In this document: positions 28,619 through 44,444 of the stretch, one piece after another | Layout: each line of letters starts with the position of its first letter | How positions within the stretch are numbered: position 1 is the stretch's first letter | The notes under the pieces: model-generated | Databases searched by the model: none | The model's input: only the letters and a program-made list of their open reading frames with translations | What the model was told of the DNA's origin: nothing | Translations under genes and position numbers: made by a program | Origin: Oceanicoccus sp. | Lineage (GTDB): Bacteria; Pseudomonadota; Gammaproteobacteria; Pseudomonadales; Dasaniaceae | DNA: 64,000 bases | Direction: 5' to 3' | Assembly (NCBI RefSeq): GCF_029238675.1 | Contig: NZ_JAQWFR010000017.1 | Coordinates: forward strand, 62,001 to 126,000

Positions 28619-29184
28619 TGGCTAATATCAATTTACTTCCCTGGCGCGAAGAGCGACGCCAGGAACTAAAACAAGCCTTTTTGGTTGTTCTGGGTGTGAT
28701 TGCAGCGCTTGGTTTCGCCTTGGTGATGTTGGCGGATATGATCGTAAATAGTGCTATCGATCACCAGGACTCCAGAAATAAATACCTGGAAAAACAAATC
28801 AGCGAATTAGAGCTGCAAGTTAAAGAAATTCGCGAGCTGAAAAAGAAAAAGCAAGAGCTTTTGGACCGTATGAAAGTTATCCAGGAGCTACAGGGCAACA
28901 GACCCATTATCGTTAGAATTTTCGATGAAATGGTAAGAAGCTTGCCTGATGGCGTTTTTTACAATCAATTATCCCGCAGTGCAAATGCGATTAATTTGAT
29001 GGGTATTGCTGAGTCCAATAACCGAATTTCAAGCCTGATGCGTAAGGTTGATAAGTCCGAGTGGTTTGATGACCCGAATTTAACTGCGGTAACCGCCAAC
29101 CCGCAATTTGGCGAGCAGGCGAGTGAATTTTCAATGTCATTTAACATTAGCACTCCTTCCGGCAACGAAGAAGGGGAGAAATAA
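28618..29184 (+). CDS. pilN: Type IV pilus assembly protein PilN
   Basis: PilN is a bitopic inner-membrane protein. The 188-aa product starts MANINLLPWREERRQE, the conserved cytoplasmic INLLPWR motif that PilM binds. One membrane helix (about 20-43), a coiled-coil region (about 50-85) and a periplasmic ferredoxin-like domain follow. It dimerises with PilO. pilO begins 3 nt after its stop. Confidence 0.96.
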
Positions 29185-29187
29185 TTG

Positions 29188-29808
29188 ATGTCATTTAACG
29201 ATGCAATACAAGAACTCAAAGACTTTGATGTTAATGATTTAGATCTGGAGAATGTTGGCTCATGGCCAATCATGATAAAAACGATTGTTTGGGTTGCGGT
29301 TTTTATCGGGGTATTAGCGGCAGGCTATTTTTACGATGTTGCCGATCTGCAAAATGAGTTAGCCAAATCTGAAAAGAAAGAACAAGATCTTAAATCACAA
29401 TTTGAACGCAAGGCTTTTCAGGCGGCAAACCTGAAGGCTTACCGCAAACAAATGGAAGAAATGGAAGAATCATTTGGCGCACTAATTAGCCAGCTACCTA
29501 GTGATACTGAAGTCCCTGGGCTACTGGAAGATATTACCAACAAAGGTCTGGCCAGCGGCTTGGAAATTAGCAGCATTACCTTGGGTAATGAGCGGGCTGA
29601 AGAATTCTATATTGAGTTGCCGATCCAGATTGAAGTCAGTGGCAATTATCATGATCTGGGCTCCTTTGTTAGCGGTATTGCCGGCCTTCCTCGAATTGTC
29701 ACACTGCATGACTTTCAAATTGCTAAACAAAAAGACTCTTCCGCACTGACTATGAAAATCACAGCCAAGACCTATCGCTATAAGGATTTGGAGGTGGACG
29801 ATGCCTAA
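29188..29808 (+). CDS. pilO: Type IV pilus inner-membrane component PilO
   Basis: PilO pairs with PilN through a membrane helix, coiled coil and periplasmic domain. The product (206 aa from ATG 29188) has a membrane segment at about 28-48 (MIKTIVWVAVFIGVLAAGYFY), a coiled coil (about 50-90) and a C-terminal domain ending in YRYKDLEVDDA. An in-frame TTG at 29185 sits directly before the ATG; the GGGGAGAA site favours the ATG. The end overlaps pilP by 8 bp. Confidence 0.95.
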   Translation: MSFNDAIQELKDFDVNDLDLENVGSWPIMIKTIVWVAVFIGVLAAGYFYDVADLQNELAKSEKKEQDLKSQFERKAFQAANLKAYRKQMEEMEESFGALISQLPSDTEVPGLLEDITNKGLASGLEISSITLGNERAEEFYIELPIQIEVSGNYHDLGSFVSGIAGLPRIVTLHDFQIAKQKDSSALTMKITAKTYRYKDLEVDDA

Positions 29809-30337
29809 TGTCTTTTCAAAAATTTTATTAGTAGTTTCTGTTATCACCCTTACTGCCTGTGGTGGCGGCGGTTATGAGGATCTCGATGATTTTATGGCGG
29901 AGAAAAAGTCCCGCCCTGCCGGTCTGATCAAGCCTATTCCAGTCTTTAAAGCTTATAAAGCTTTTACCTATAGCGCATCAGCTCTGCGTAGTCCTTTTGA
30001 AAGGCCCGTAGAAGTGACAGAGATTACGCGCTTACGTATGGCCAGCAATGTTAAACCTGATCCCAATCGTACTAAAGAATATCTGGAGCAGTTTCCCCTG
30101 GATTCTTTATCTATGGTGGGGACTTTGCAGCAAGGGGATGCTTTATGGGCCCTGATGCAAGATGAAACAGGCGGTGTCCATCGCATTAAATTGGGCGACT
30201 ATGTAGGGCGCAATCATGGCCGTATTGTTGAATCAACGGAGACCTATGTTTCGGTAATTGAAATAGTACCTAATGGTGTGGACGGTTGGATAGAAAGACC
30301 AAGAACCATTCAGTTAAAGACAATAGAAGAAGAGTAA
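29801..30337 (+). CDS. pilP: Type IV pilus lipoprotein PilP
   Basis: PilP is an inner-membrane lipoprotein that connects the PilNO complex to the PilQ secretin. The 178-aa product has a signal peptide with lipobox LTAC (Cys20), an acidic unstructured region, and a C-terminal beta-sandwich with LKLGDYV-type sequence (RIKLGDYVGRNHGRI). The start lies inside the end of pilO, so the two are translationally coupled. Confidence 0.95.
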   Translation: MPNVFSKILLVVSVITLTACGGGGYEDLDDFMAEKKSRPAGLIKPIPVFKAYKAFTYSASALRSPFERPVEVTEITRLRMASNVKPDPNRTKEYLEQFPLDSLSMVGTLQQGDALWALMQDETGGVHRIKLGDYVGRNHGRIVESTETYVSVIEIVPNGVDGWIERPRTIQLKTIEEE

Positions 30338-30351
30338 GAGCGGAGATTTCC

Positions 30352-32550
30352 ATGGATATTGTAAACAAACATTTGAGTTCAAATACTGGGGGCTGTTTTT
30401 TCAGGTCACTGCCTATATTAAGGACTCTTTCGCTATTACTATGCGCATTGTTTGCTGGTACGGCTTTTAGTGCCGTCAACTTAACGGATGTTAAATTTAG
30501 TTCTCAGCCTGGCGGTCGCTTTGAAGTGCGCCTGGATTTTGATGGTACGCCACCAAAGCCCAAAGGCTACAATATTGAAAAGCCAGCAAGAATTGCCCTC
30601 GACTTCGCCGGCGTCTCTAGCAAGCTGGAGCAGAAAAAATTCCCACTCTCGTATGGTAACGCTAGCAGCGCGGTAATTTTAGAAGCCGGTGGTCGCACGC
30701 GAATGATCTTAAATTTAGTGGAGTTGGCACCTTATCAAACCCGCATTGAGGGCAATAGCCTGTATGTTGATGTGGGTGATTCCGGTGTTCGTGAATACTT
30801 AAAACCTACCAAAGAAAATCCTGTTTTATCAGTGGCCTCTGCAAAGCCTGCCACGGTGGGTAATGAAATCGTTGATGTTGATTTCAAGCGTGGTGATCAA
30901 GGTGAAGGCCGCTTAGTAATTAACCTGGCTAATCCTAAAGCTGGTATTAATGTTTTTGTTGAAGGCGGCTTTATCAAAGTTGACTTTGATGATGTCAGTC
31001 TGCCCGAGCGTTTTCAGCGTCGTTATGATGTTAGCGATTTTGCTACTCCGGTTCAGTCGGTTGAAGCCCAGCCTAGCGAAGGTGGTGCATTATTCTCTTT
31101 GAAAGCCGGTGGTGATTACGATTACCTGGCCTACCAGACCGATAACGAGTATGTAGTCAGTGTTAAGCCTCTTACCGTTGAAGAACTTGAGTTGAAGAAA
31201 AAAGAGTTCGCCTATGTGGGTGACAAGTTATCGCTAAATTTCCAGGATATTGAAGTTCGTGCCGTACTGCAGTTAATTGCTGACTTTACCAGCCTTAACC
31301 TGGTGGCCAGTGATACGGTTTCTGGTCGTATTACTTTAAGACTTCAGAATGTACCTTGGGACCAGGCTCTGGATTTAGTACTAAAAACCAAAGGTCTGGA
31401 TAAGCGCCAAAACGGCAATGTATTGATGGTGGCTCCTGCGGCAGAAATTGCCGAGAGAGAGCGTCAGGAAATTGAGAATAACAAACAGATAGAAGAGTTG
31501 GCGCCACTGCAAACAGAATATATCCGTATTCGTTATGCGGATGCCCGTGAAATGTATAAGTTATTTGGTAGCGAAGGCAGCGGTGGCGGTGATGAAGTAG
31601 CAACCACAAGTTTGTTGTCGCCTCGTGGCAGCGTGATTGTTGATGAGCGCACTAACTCACTATTAGTGACAGAGACGGCCCAGAAGCTTCAGGAATTTCG
31701 TCGCGTAGTTCGCTTGCTGGATGTACCTGTTAGACAGGTATTGGTTGAAGCCCGAATCGTTATTGCCAACTCCAGTTTTGATGAAGAGCTAGGTGTGCAG
31801 TGGGGTGCTTCAGGTATCAATGAGATTAACGGTGATGATTCGTTATTCTTTGGTGGTAATACTGAATCGATTATTAGCAGTCGTAACTCGGTTGCCCAGG
31901 CTGCCCTGGACCTTGCCCAAGGTAATGATTTGTCAGAACCTGTACTTGCGCCGGATGCACTGAACGTCGACTTGGGTGTTGCCAACCCAACAGGTAGTGT
32001 GGCGGTAGGCTTTGTTAATCAGGATGTTATTTTACAGATGGAATTAAATGCACTGGAATCACAAGGTCGCGGTGAAATTGTTTCACAGCCAAAAGTCATT
32101 ACCGGTGATAAGCAAGAAGCGGTTATCAAGTCTGGTTCTGAAGTTCCTTACCAGGAATCTTCAGCCAACGGTGAAACCACCATCTCGTTTAAAGAGGCGG
32201 TATTGAAATTACAGGTAACCCCAAGTATTACTCCTGATGATCGCATCATTATGACGTTGGAAATTAATCAGGATTCCATCGGTGACTTAGTACCATCAGG
32301 CAATGGTGGCGTTGTGCCGACTATAGATACTACTGAACTCACCACGCAAGTTCTTGTGGGTAATGGCGAAACCGTTGTACTGGGCGGTGTGTTCCGTACC
32401 GTTGATGTTGAGTCAGAATCTAAAGTCCCGGTATTAGGTGATATTCCTTATCTGGGCCGTTTGTTTACTAACACCTCAGTGACGCAAGAAAAGACTGAGA
32501 CATTAATTTTTATCACGCCAAGAATTCTGGCTGATACGCTTATCGACTAA
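30352..32550 (+). CDS. pilQ: Type IV pilus secretin PilQ
   Basis: PilQ forms the outer-membrane channel for the pilus fibre. The 732-aa product has a signal peptide (cleavage likely after GTAFSA), two AMIN domains that bind peptidoglycan (about 40-280), STN/N0 and N1 domains (about 300-450), and the C-terminal secretin domain with VPVLGDIPYLGRLFTNTSV. I place the start at 30352, with GGAG seven bases upstream; a frame extending to 30286 would overlap pilP and lacks a site. Confidence 0.96.
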   Translation: MDIVNKHLSSNTGGCFFRSLPILRTLSLLLCALFAGTAFSAVNLTDVKFSSQPGGRFEVRLDFDGTPPKPKGYNIEKPARIALDFAGVSSKLEQKKFPLSYGNASSAVILEAGGRTRMILNLVELAPYQTRIEGNSLYVDVGDSGVREYLKPTKENPVLSVASAKPATVGNEIVDVDFKRGDQGEGRLVINLANPKAGINVFVEGGFIKVDFDDVSLPERFQRRYDVSDFATPVQSVEAQPSEGGALFSLKAGGDYDYLAYQTDNEYVVSVKPLTVEELELKKKEFAYVGDKLSLNFQDIEVRAVLQLIADFTSLNLVASDTVSGRITLRLQNVPWDQALDLVLKTKGLDKRQNGNVLMVAPAAEIAERERQEIENNKQIEELAPLQTEYIRIRYADAREMYKLFGSEGSGGGDEVATTSLLSPRGSVIVDERTNSLLVTETAQKLQEFRRVVRLLDVPVRQVLVEARIVIANSSFDEELGVQWGASGINEINGDDSLFFGGNTESIISSRNSVAQAALDLAQGNDLSEPVLAPDALNVDLGVANPTGSVAVGFVNQDVILQMELNALESQGRGEIVSQPKVITGDKQEAVIKSGSEVPYQESSANGETTISFKEAVLKLQVTPSITPDDRIIMTLEINQDSIGDLVPSGNGGVVPTIDTTELTTQVLVGNGETVVLGGVFRTVDVESESKVPVLGDIPYLGRLFTNTSVTQEKTETLIFITPRILADTLID

Positions 32551-32598
32551 AATAAAATTGACAATAATACACCTTACAACAATACACCTGAAAACAGC

Positions 32599-33114
32599 AT
32601 GAAATCTTCTTCCAACGTTTTTCTTGTCGGTCCTATGGGGGCCGGCAAATCTACCATCGGGCGGCTATTAGCCGCCGATCTTCGTTTAGACTTTAAAGAT
32701 ACTGATAAAGAAATTGAAGACCGCAGTGGCGTCGATATTCCCTGGATTTTTGATATGGAAGGGGAGGCGGGTTTTCGTGATCGTGAAGCGGCGATGCTGG
32801 ATGAATTAACCCAGCTGGATAAAACCTTGTTGGCAACTGGCGGCGGCGTAATCCTTAAGCCGGAAAACCGCAAAGCTATGGCTGGCCGAGGGAGAGTAGT
32901 TTATCTGATGACCTCCATCGACGAACAAGTACGCAGAACTGCCAGAGATAAAAAGCGCCCTTTGCTTAATACCGAGGAGCCTCGTAAGGTATTGACCGAC
33001 TTGATGAACCTTCGCCATCCTTTATACGAAGAAATCGCGGACTATGTGATTGATACCGATGGTCGCAGTCCAAAATCTGTTGCACAAGAACTGACCCGGA
33101 TGCTTTCGTCGTAA
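32599..33114 (+). CDS. aroK: Shikimate kinase I
   Basis: AroK phosphorylates shikimate at the 3-hydroxyl, the fifth step of the shikimate pathway. The 171-aa product (E. coli 173) has the P-loop [15 protein letters not shown], the [11 protein letters not shown] substrate motif, and ATGGGVIL. It lies 48 bp after pilQ and 103 bp before aroB, the conserved pil-aroK-aroB order of Pseudomonas. Confidence 0.97.
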   Translation: MKSSSNVFLVGPMGAGKSTIGRLLAADLRLDFKDTDKEIEDRSGVDIPWIFDMEGEAGFRDREAAMLDELTQLDKTLLATGGGVILKPENRKAMAGRGRVVYLMTSIDEQVRRTARDKKRPLLNTEEPRKVLTDLMNLRHPLYEEIADYVIDTDGRSPKSVAQELTRMLSS

Positions 33115-33217
33115 AAGCTGACTCAAAATCCGGGACAGCGGTTTATCTTATAAGAGCGAATGTGTTCTAATATCGCATTCACATAACACCCTCAAGTTAA
33201 TCAAGTTAAGCCATATC

Positions 33218-34300
33218 ATGCAAACGCTCAGTGTCGACTTAGGTGATAGAAGCTACCCGATCTATATCGGCGAAGGCTTATTGAGCCAGCCAGAATTACT
33301 CCTTAACCATATTACGGGTCGCCAGGTGCTGGTGGTGAGTAATGAAACTGTAGCTCCCATCTACCTTGCCAAAATTAGAGAGAGTCTGTCAGGTTTACAA
33401 TATTCAGAAGTGATATTGCCGGACGGTGAGCAGCATAAATCACTGGAAGTGTTGAGTGCTATTTACGATAAACTACTGGAAGATAAGCATAATCGCACCA
33501 CTACATTAGTGGCCTTGGGTGGCGGTGTGATCGGTGATATGACTGGCTATGCGGCGGCGAGCTACCAACGCGGCGTTAACTTTATCCAGATTCCCACTAC
33601 TTTATTATCCCAGGTAGACTCTTCTGTTGGCGGCAAAACCGGTGTTAACCACCCCTTAGGTAAAAATATGATTGGGGCTTTTCACCAGCCACAATGTGTT
33701 ATTGCCGATACCAACACCCTAACGACTTTGCCCCAGCGCGAACTATCGGCGGGTATTGCCGAGGTCATCAAATACGGTTTGATATGCGATGCTGACTTTT
33801 ACCAATGGCTAGAGCAGCATATAGAAGAACTGTTAGCCTGCAACCAGACTAAGCTGGCAGAGGCTATTTACCGCTCCTGCGAAAATAAAGCCAAAGTCGT
33901 AGCCAGTGACGAGCGTGAAGCGGGTATTCGGGCTATCCTTAATTTAGGTCATACCTTTGGTCATGCGATAGAAACGGCGCAAGGCTATGGTAATTGGCTG
34001 CATGGGGAAGCTGTGGCAGCCGGTATGCAACTAGCTGCCCAGCTATCAGAAAAAAAGCAGTGGATCAGCGCTGAAGATGTTGAAAGTGTTCGCAGCATTT
34101 TATTGCGGGCGGAACTACCTGTAGCACCACCAGCAATGACCTGCGACCAATTTTTATCGTTAATGGCCGTAGATAAAAAAGTATTAGACGGGCGCTTGCG
34201 CTTAGTATTGTTAAAGAAAGTGGGCGAGGCTATTGTTACCAGCGATATTGCGGAGCAAGATGTGCGCGATACCCTAACCGATGCCGGCGTCTCAGCTTAA
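33218..34300 (+). CDS. aroB: 3-dehydroquinate synthase
   Basis: AroB converts DAHP to 3-dehydroquinate using NAD and a divalent metal, the second step of the shikimate pathway. The 360-aa product (E. coli 362) has the NAD-binding [13 protein letters not shown], the substrate/metal segments [19 protein letters not shown] and EVIKYGLI, and the metal ligand motif [12 protein letters not shown]. The DamX-like gene follows by 41 bp. Confidence 0.98.
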   Translation: MQTLSVDLGDRSYPIYIGEGLLSQPELLLNHITGRQVLVVSNETVAPIYLAKIRESLSGLQYSEVILPDGEQHKSLEVLSAIYDKLLEDKHNRTTTLVALGGGVIGDMTGYAAASYQRGVNFIQIPTTLLSQVDSSVGGKTGVNHPLGKNMIGAFHQPQCVIADTNTLTTLPQRELSAGIAEVIKYGLICDADFYQWLEQHIEELLACNQTKLAEAIYRSCENKAKVVASDEREAGIRAILNLGHTFGHAIETAQGYGNWLHGEAVAAGMQLAAQLSEKKQWISAEDVESVRSILLRAELPVAPPAMTCDQFLSLMAVDKKVLDGRLRLVLLKKVGEAIVTSDIAEQDVRDTLTDAGVSA

Positions 34301-34341
34301 CAGTGACTACCTTTATCAAAGAGCAGCAATAGGAATGCCTA

Positions 34342-35826
34342 ATGACTGAAGCAGCCAGTTATGACGCTGAGCATTATGTGCAGCGCCTCGATCTCGGGGA
34401 AGACCCCTTTGCTGTTGATTTTGAGTCTGATTATTTTTATGCCGGAGGCATGCGTCGCCAGCTACTAGATCAACTGGTTCACTTTAGCCGCTTCGGTGGC
34501 CAAACAGTTCTGTTAGTAGGAGCTACCGGTTCCGGTACTTCAACCTTGCTTGATCAAGCCTATGAGCTGATTGAAGATGCCATGGACTGCTGCTTTATCA
34601 ATGCCGAAGAGTCTACTTCACCTGAGCAGCTACTAGAGTCCCTTAACGAACAGCTTAATTTTCAACTACCCTCCCCAATTAGTCAGGTGGACTTTCTCGC
34701 TGCCTTACGATCAGGCTTAATTATCGACGGTGAACCAGAGCCCATTATGTTGGCGGTTGACCAGGCCCATTATCTTTCAATTGACGCTTATAAGCTGCTC
34801 CATCAAATGGTTGATTTGGGAGAGGGTAATATCTGCTTGTTAATTGCCGGTGAGTACCAGGTTGAGCAATTAGCAAAGCTGGCCTCGTTTAACGATGAGC
34901 ACATCAAACTAGTTGAGTTGGAACCACTTACCGAAACAGAAACCGGTGACTATATTTTAGGTCTGCTTCGTTCGGTGGGTTATGCCGGTGATTTACCGTT
35001 AAGCAATGACCAGCTTGCGGTTTTATATGAACGCTCCGGGGGTAATTTATTTGAGGTCAATCAGTTAGTTCCTTCTCTATTAGATGTTAAAGCGATAGCT
35101 ACGCCCTCAACGTTTCGCTTTGGTATTCCTATTGCCCATGTGGCGGCTATTGGTATTCTCGCTGGGGCGTTAATTGTGTCATGGTTATACCAGGGGCGTG
35201 ATGATCAACCCGTTGAGGTGGCGACAAGTCAGCAGCCTGTTAGCGTTGAAAGGGTCGAGCCGCCATCAATTGCCCTGATTAAAGAAGCACACGTTGTTCC
35301 AGAGCCTGAACAGCAAGAATCGGTAGCTAGTGTTGAGCCCACTAATGTGCCCTCCATAGAAGAAGTGAATACCGAGTCGATTGATTACTCTGCTCCGGCA
35401 AAGGTTGAGCCTGAGCCAGAAAAAGTGATTTCTGCACTCTCAGTCCCTCCAGTCCCTCCAGCCCCAGCCGTACCAGCCAAAAAAGCTGAGCCTAAACCAG
35501 CAGCTGAGACCAAGCCCATCATACCCGTGCGAGAACAGCGCTTATTGGCCTATCCGGAAACAAACTACGTGCTACAGCTAATTGGCTCAGTTGATGAGGC
35601 CCGTGCCAGAGAGTTCGTTAAGCGCTATATAAACCGCATGCCAGTCACATATTTTGAAACCCGCTTAAAGGGTAAGCCCTGGTTTGTGGTCGTTACAGGC
35701 CCCTATAATGAAAAGCCCGCAGCCCTCGCTGGTATCAAAGTACTTCCTCAAGAGCTACAGAAACAGCGCCCCTGGGCCCGCAGTATTGCTGGTGTGCAGA
35801 AGGATATCCGGGAAAATCGTCAATAG
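34342..35826 (+). CDS. DamX-like protein: ExeA-type ATPase domain, membrane helix and SPOR domain
   Basis: The 494-aa protein has an N-terminal AAA-like domain (about 15-250). Its P-loop reads GATGSGTST (60-68), with Thr where the ATP-binding Lys should be, and a Walker-B-like MLAVDQAH follows at 136-143. A single membrane helix (about 262-284), a Pro/Glu/Val-rich periplasmic linker and a C-terminal SPOR domain (about 405-490, YVLQLIGSVDEARAREFVKRY) complete it. SPOR domains bind glycan strands denuded of stem peptides at the septum. Position after aroKB is that of damX in E. coli and PA5037 in Pseudomonas. Confidence 0.88.
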   Translation: MTEAASYDAEHYVQRLDLGEDPFAVDFESDYFYAGGMRRQLLDQLVHFSRFGGQTVLLVGATGSGTSTLLDQAYELIEDAMDCCFINAEESTSPEQLLESLNEQLNFQLPSPISQVDFLAALRSGLIIDGEPEPIMLAVDQAHYLSIDAYKLLHQMVDLGEGNICLLIAGEYQVEQLAKLASFNDEHIKLVELEPLTETETGDYILGLLRSVGYAGDLPLSNDQLAVLYERSGGNLFEVNQLVPSLLDVKAIATPSTFRFGIPIAHVAAIGILAGALIVSWLYQGRDDQPVEVATSQQPVSVERVEPPSIALIKEAHVVPEPEQQESVASVEPTNVPSIEEVNTESIDYSAPAKVEPEPEKVISALSVPPVPPAPAVPAKKAEPKPAAETKPIIPVREQRLLAYPETNYVLQLIGSVDEARAREFVKRYINRMPVTYFETRLKGKPWFVVVTGPYNEKPAALAGIKVLPQELQKQRPWARSIAGVQKDIRENRQ

Positions 35827-35884
35827 TCAGAGTTTTCCCCTGCTTATTTTTTTTGGTCAAAAAACAGCCATTTCCCCTTCAAAT

Positions 35885-35913
35885 TTGTCCCGTTAGGGCC
35901 ATACGTGTAGAAT
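35885..35913 (+). promoter_or_regulatory. Putative sigma70 promoter of gltBD
   Basis: TTGTCC (35885-35890), 17-bp spacer, TAGAAT (35908-35913; 5 of 6). Transcription would start near 35920, leaving a leader of about 87 nt before gltB. Confidence 0.5.
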
Positions 35914-36006
35914 GTCCTCCCTTTTTTCCTGCGCATGGCAGAATTTTGTGCTGTGATCGTTGTATCTTTTTGATTTTACAAAAGATTTTTTAGCGAGATT
36001 CGTTAT

Positions 36007-41890
<5,884 letters not shown>

Positions 41891-41915
41891 ATAGTCAGGT
41901 AATTATTTTATTCTT

Positions 41916-41943
41916 AAAAGGCACGGCTCTCGTGCCTTTTTTA
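41916..41943 (+). terminator. Rho-independent terminator after gltD
   Basis: AAAAGGCACG (41916-41925) pairs perfectly with CGTGCCTTTT (41931-41940) around GCTCT and is followed by T residues. It lies just before the hemE start region. Confidence 0.93.
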
Positions 41944-41963
41944 TGTCGATAGGTAAAGACCGT

Positions 41964-43031
41964 ATGTCCGAGTTAAAAAACGATCGCTTTCTACGTGCCC
42001 TATTAAAACAACCCGTTGACTTTACCCCGGTCTGGATGATGCGCCAGGCAGGTCGTTATTTACCAGAGTACCGCGCCAGCCGCGCCAAGGCCGGTGACTT
42101 TATGTCGCTGTGTATGAATCCCGAGTTTGCCTGTGAAGTGACCATGCAGCCTTTGGACCGTTACCCTTCATTAGATGCGGCGATTTTATTTTCCGATATC
42201 TTAACCATCCCCGATGCTATGGGTCTGGGTTTATATTTTGAAACCGGCGAAGGTCCACGTTTTAAAAAGACCGTAACAACAGCTGCCGAAGTAGAAGCTT
42301 TACCGATTCCTGATGCAGAAAAAGATTTGGGCTATGTGATGGATGCAGTTAGCACCATTCGTAAAGAACTAAATGGTCGTGTGCCACTAATCGGTTTCTC
42401 CGGTAGCCCGTGGACCTTGGCCACTTATATGGTTGAAGGTGGTTCCTCAAAAGATCATCGTTTAGCTAAAGCCCTGGCCTTTAACGAACCTCAAACCATG
42501 CATGCACTGCTGGATAAACTAGCCCAAAGTGTAACCGCCTACCTAAATGGTCAGATCAAAGCCGGCGCGCAAGCTGTACAAATTTTTGATACCTGGGGTG
42601 GGGCGCTGAGCCACAATGCCTATAAAGAATTTTCTTTAGACTATATGCAGAAAATTGTTAACGGTTTAATCCGTGAACATGAAGGCCGCGAAGTCCCTGT
42701 GATTCTCTTTACCAAAAACGGTGGCCAGTGGTTAGAAACCATGGCCAATACCGGTGCCACAGCTTTAGGTTTGGATTGGACTACTGATATTGGCAATGCC
42801 CGCGCGCGGGTAGGGGACAAGGTAGCACTACAGGGCAATATGGACCCCACCATGCTCTATGCATCACCGGGTCGCATTCAGGAAGAAGTAAAAACCATTC
42901 TGGCAGGTTTTGGTAACGGTAGCGGTCATGTCTTTAACCTGGGTCACGGCATTACCCCGGAAGTGGATCCAGAACATGCCAGAGCCTTTATCGAATCTGT
43001 GCATGAGCTGTCAGCGCCTTATCACAAGTAG
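41964..43031 (+). CDS. hemE: Uroporphyrinogen decarboxylase
   Basis: HemE decarboxylates the four acetate side chains of uroporphyrinogen III to give coproporphyrinogen III in heme synthesis. The 355-aa form from ATG 41964 ([37 protein letters not shown]) matches E. coli (354 aa). An in-frame ATG at 41943 lies inside the terminator T-run of gltD and has no ribosome-binding site. The [13 protein letters not shown] and [16 protein letters not shown] signatures are intact. Confidence 0.96.
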   Translation: MSELKNDRFLRALLKQPVDFTPVWMMRQAGRYLPEYRASRAKAGDFMSLCMNPEFACEVTMQPLDRYPSLDAAILFSDILTIPDAMGLGLYFETGEGPRFKKTVTTAAEVEALPIPDAEKDLGYVMDAVSTIRKELNGRVPLIGFSGSPWTLATYMVEGGSSKDHRLAKALAFNEPQTMHALLDKLAQSVTAYLNGQIKAGAQAVQIFDTWGGALSHNAYKEFSLDYMQKIVNGLIREHEGREVPVILFTKNGGQWLETMANTGATALGLDWTTDIGNARARVGDKVALQGNMDPTMLYASPGRIQEEVKTILAGFGNGSGHVFNLGHGITPEVDPEHARAFIESVHELSAPYHK

Positions 43032-43205
43032 TACCACAAGCACTTCCACAAGCACTACCGATAATAGGTGCATAGTGGCTTATCGTAGTCGATGAGCCTG
43101 AGATTTCTATATAGTCAAAATTTATCAATTCCATAATTATAATCAACTTCTCTAATCACAATCTCGGCTGCATACTCTCACTATCATTTAAAGAGGAGCA
43201 CCACC

Positions 43206-43448
43206 ATGCAAAGATTCACCATATTCGGAAAAGAGAGCTGTGGCTTTTGCCGTCGGGCTAAAGAGCTTTGCGAGATTAAAGGGCTGGCCTACCGCTATGT
43301 GGATATTGAGAAAGAGGGTATTAGTCAGGCTGACCTTGAAAAAACCGTAGGCGGCCCAGTAACCACGGTGCCTCAGGTCTTCCACGGCCAGGATCATATC
43401 GGTGGCTTTGAAGCCCTGCAGCGTTTTCTGCAAGAGAGTGCCGCCTAA
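43206..43448 (+). CDS. Glutaredoxin
   Basis: The 80-aa protein has the thioredoxin fold with active site CGFC (Cys12-Cys15, in KESCGFCRRAKEL). TVPQVF supplies the cis-proline that contacts glutathione, and IGGFEAL the C-terminal glutathione-binding GG. It is the GrxC/GrxA size class and would reduce disulphides or glutathione adducts using glutathione. The CGFC sequence differs from the usual CPYC. A strong GAGGAG site precedes ATG. The upstream 174 bp after hemE is A/T-rich and probably holds its promoter. Confidence 0.9.
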   Translation: MQRFTIFGKESCGFCRRAKELCEIKGLAYRYVDIEKEGISQADLEKTVGGPVTTVPQVFHGQDHIGGFEALQRFLQESAA

Positions 43449-43458
43449 CCCCACCTCC

Positions 43459-43559
43459 GTCATTCCCGCGAAGGCGGGAATCCAGACTGCATGCTTATGC
43501 TGTTATTTCCGCTGCCGCGAAAATCTACAGCACTGGATTCCCGCCTTCGCGGGAATGAC
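43459..43559. repeat. Dispersed palindromic repeat, long form (copy 4)
   Basis: A 101-bp element nearly identical to copy 3, with the same inverted ends. The central stem is weakened by changes (TTTCCGC-TGCC-GCGAAAA). It begins 10 bp after the glutaredoxin stop. Confidence 0.9.
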
Positions 43560-43658
43560 AGCTTATTTTTTAACAAGAAAATTGTTGTTTCCCGGCTATC
43601 GCTATAAAATTTAGTTAGATAAACCTTCAGACTATTTTACGGTCACAGGACAACTCTT

Positions 43659-44441
43659 ATGAAACGTATTGTCACCCTTGTTTTAGCCTTGGCCACCGCC
43701 GCCTGTGCCACCTCCCCAACCGGTCGCTCACAATTACTGTTAATGCCAGAATCCGAAATGGACCAAATGGGTGTCGCCGCTTTCACGGAAATGAAAAAAA
43801 CTACCGAAGTCGAAAAAGCCGTCGCCACCAATCAATATGTAGACTGCGTTGCCAATGGTGTAATCGCAGCACTCCCCAGCGCTCAAAAACGTAACTGGGA
43901 AGTCGTCGTCTTTAAAGACGACAGCGCCAACGCCTTCGCCTTACCCGGCAATAAAATTGGTATTCATACCGGTATCTTAAAAGTCGCCAATGACCAAAAC
44001 CAACTAGCCACCATTGTTGGCCATGAGATCGGCCATGTACTAGCCCAGCACGGTAACGAGCGGGTGTCGATTCAGTATGCTTCACAAACTACTCAGCAAT
44101 TACTGGGTACGCTGTTGGAGGGAACAGAAAGGGGGGCAATGGTCATGGCAGCAATGGGTGTTGGCGCGCAATACGGCGTAGCACTACCGTTTAGTCGTTC
44201 CCACGAAACCGAAGCGGATATTATAGGCTTAAAACTAATGGCAAAAGCCGGTTTTGATCCCCGTGCCAGCGTGACCCTTTGGCATAATATGGCAGCCAAT
44301 TCGAATGGTGCGCCGCCGGAATTTATGTCGACGCACCCATCCAATCAAAGCCGTATAAAAGGCTTAGAAGCAAATATGGAGGTGGCTTTTGATTTGTACG
44401 CTGCAGCACGCCAGCAGGGCAAAAAGCCCCGCTGCCAATAA
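43659..44441 (+). CDS. M48-family metalloprotease lipoprotein (LoiP/Oma1-like)
   Basis: The 260-aa product has a short signal peptide with a lipobox-like ATAAC (Cys16) and an M48 zinc-protease domain. HEIGHVLAQHGNER provides the HExxH ligands and catalytic Glu, and ETEADIIGLKLM the third ligand. Such periplasmic lipoproteins (LoiP/YggG, YcaL types) degrade misfolded or outer-membrane proteins; the exact orthologue is uncertain. It converges with cysE, with only 3 bp between stops. Confidence 0.92.
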   Translation: MKRIVTLVLALATAACATSPTGRSQLLLMPESEMDQMGVAAFTEMKKTTEVEKAVATNQYVDCVANGVIAALPSAQKRNWEVVVFKDDSANAFALPGNKIGIHTGILKVANDQNQLATIVGHEIGHVLAQHGNERVSIQYASQTTQQLLGTLLEGTERGAMVMAAMGVGAQYGVALPFSRSHETEADIIGLKLMAKAGFDPRASVTLWHNMAANSNGAPPEFMSTHPSNQSRIKGLEANMEVAFDLYAAARQQGKKPRCQ

Positions 44442-44444
44442 TCC

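Noticed and set aside
43034-43057. 12-bp tandem duplication (CCACAAGCACTT/A) just after hemE
   Set aside because: Only two units in a non-coding 3' flank; likely a chance slippage product with no further signal.
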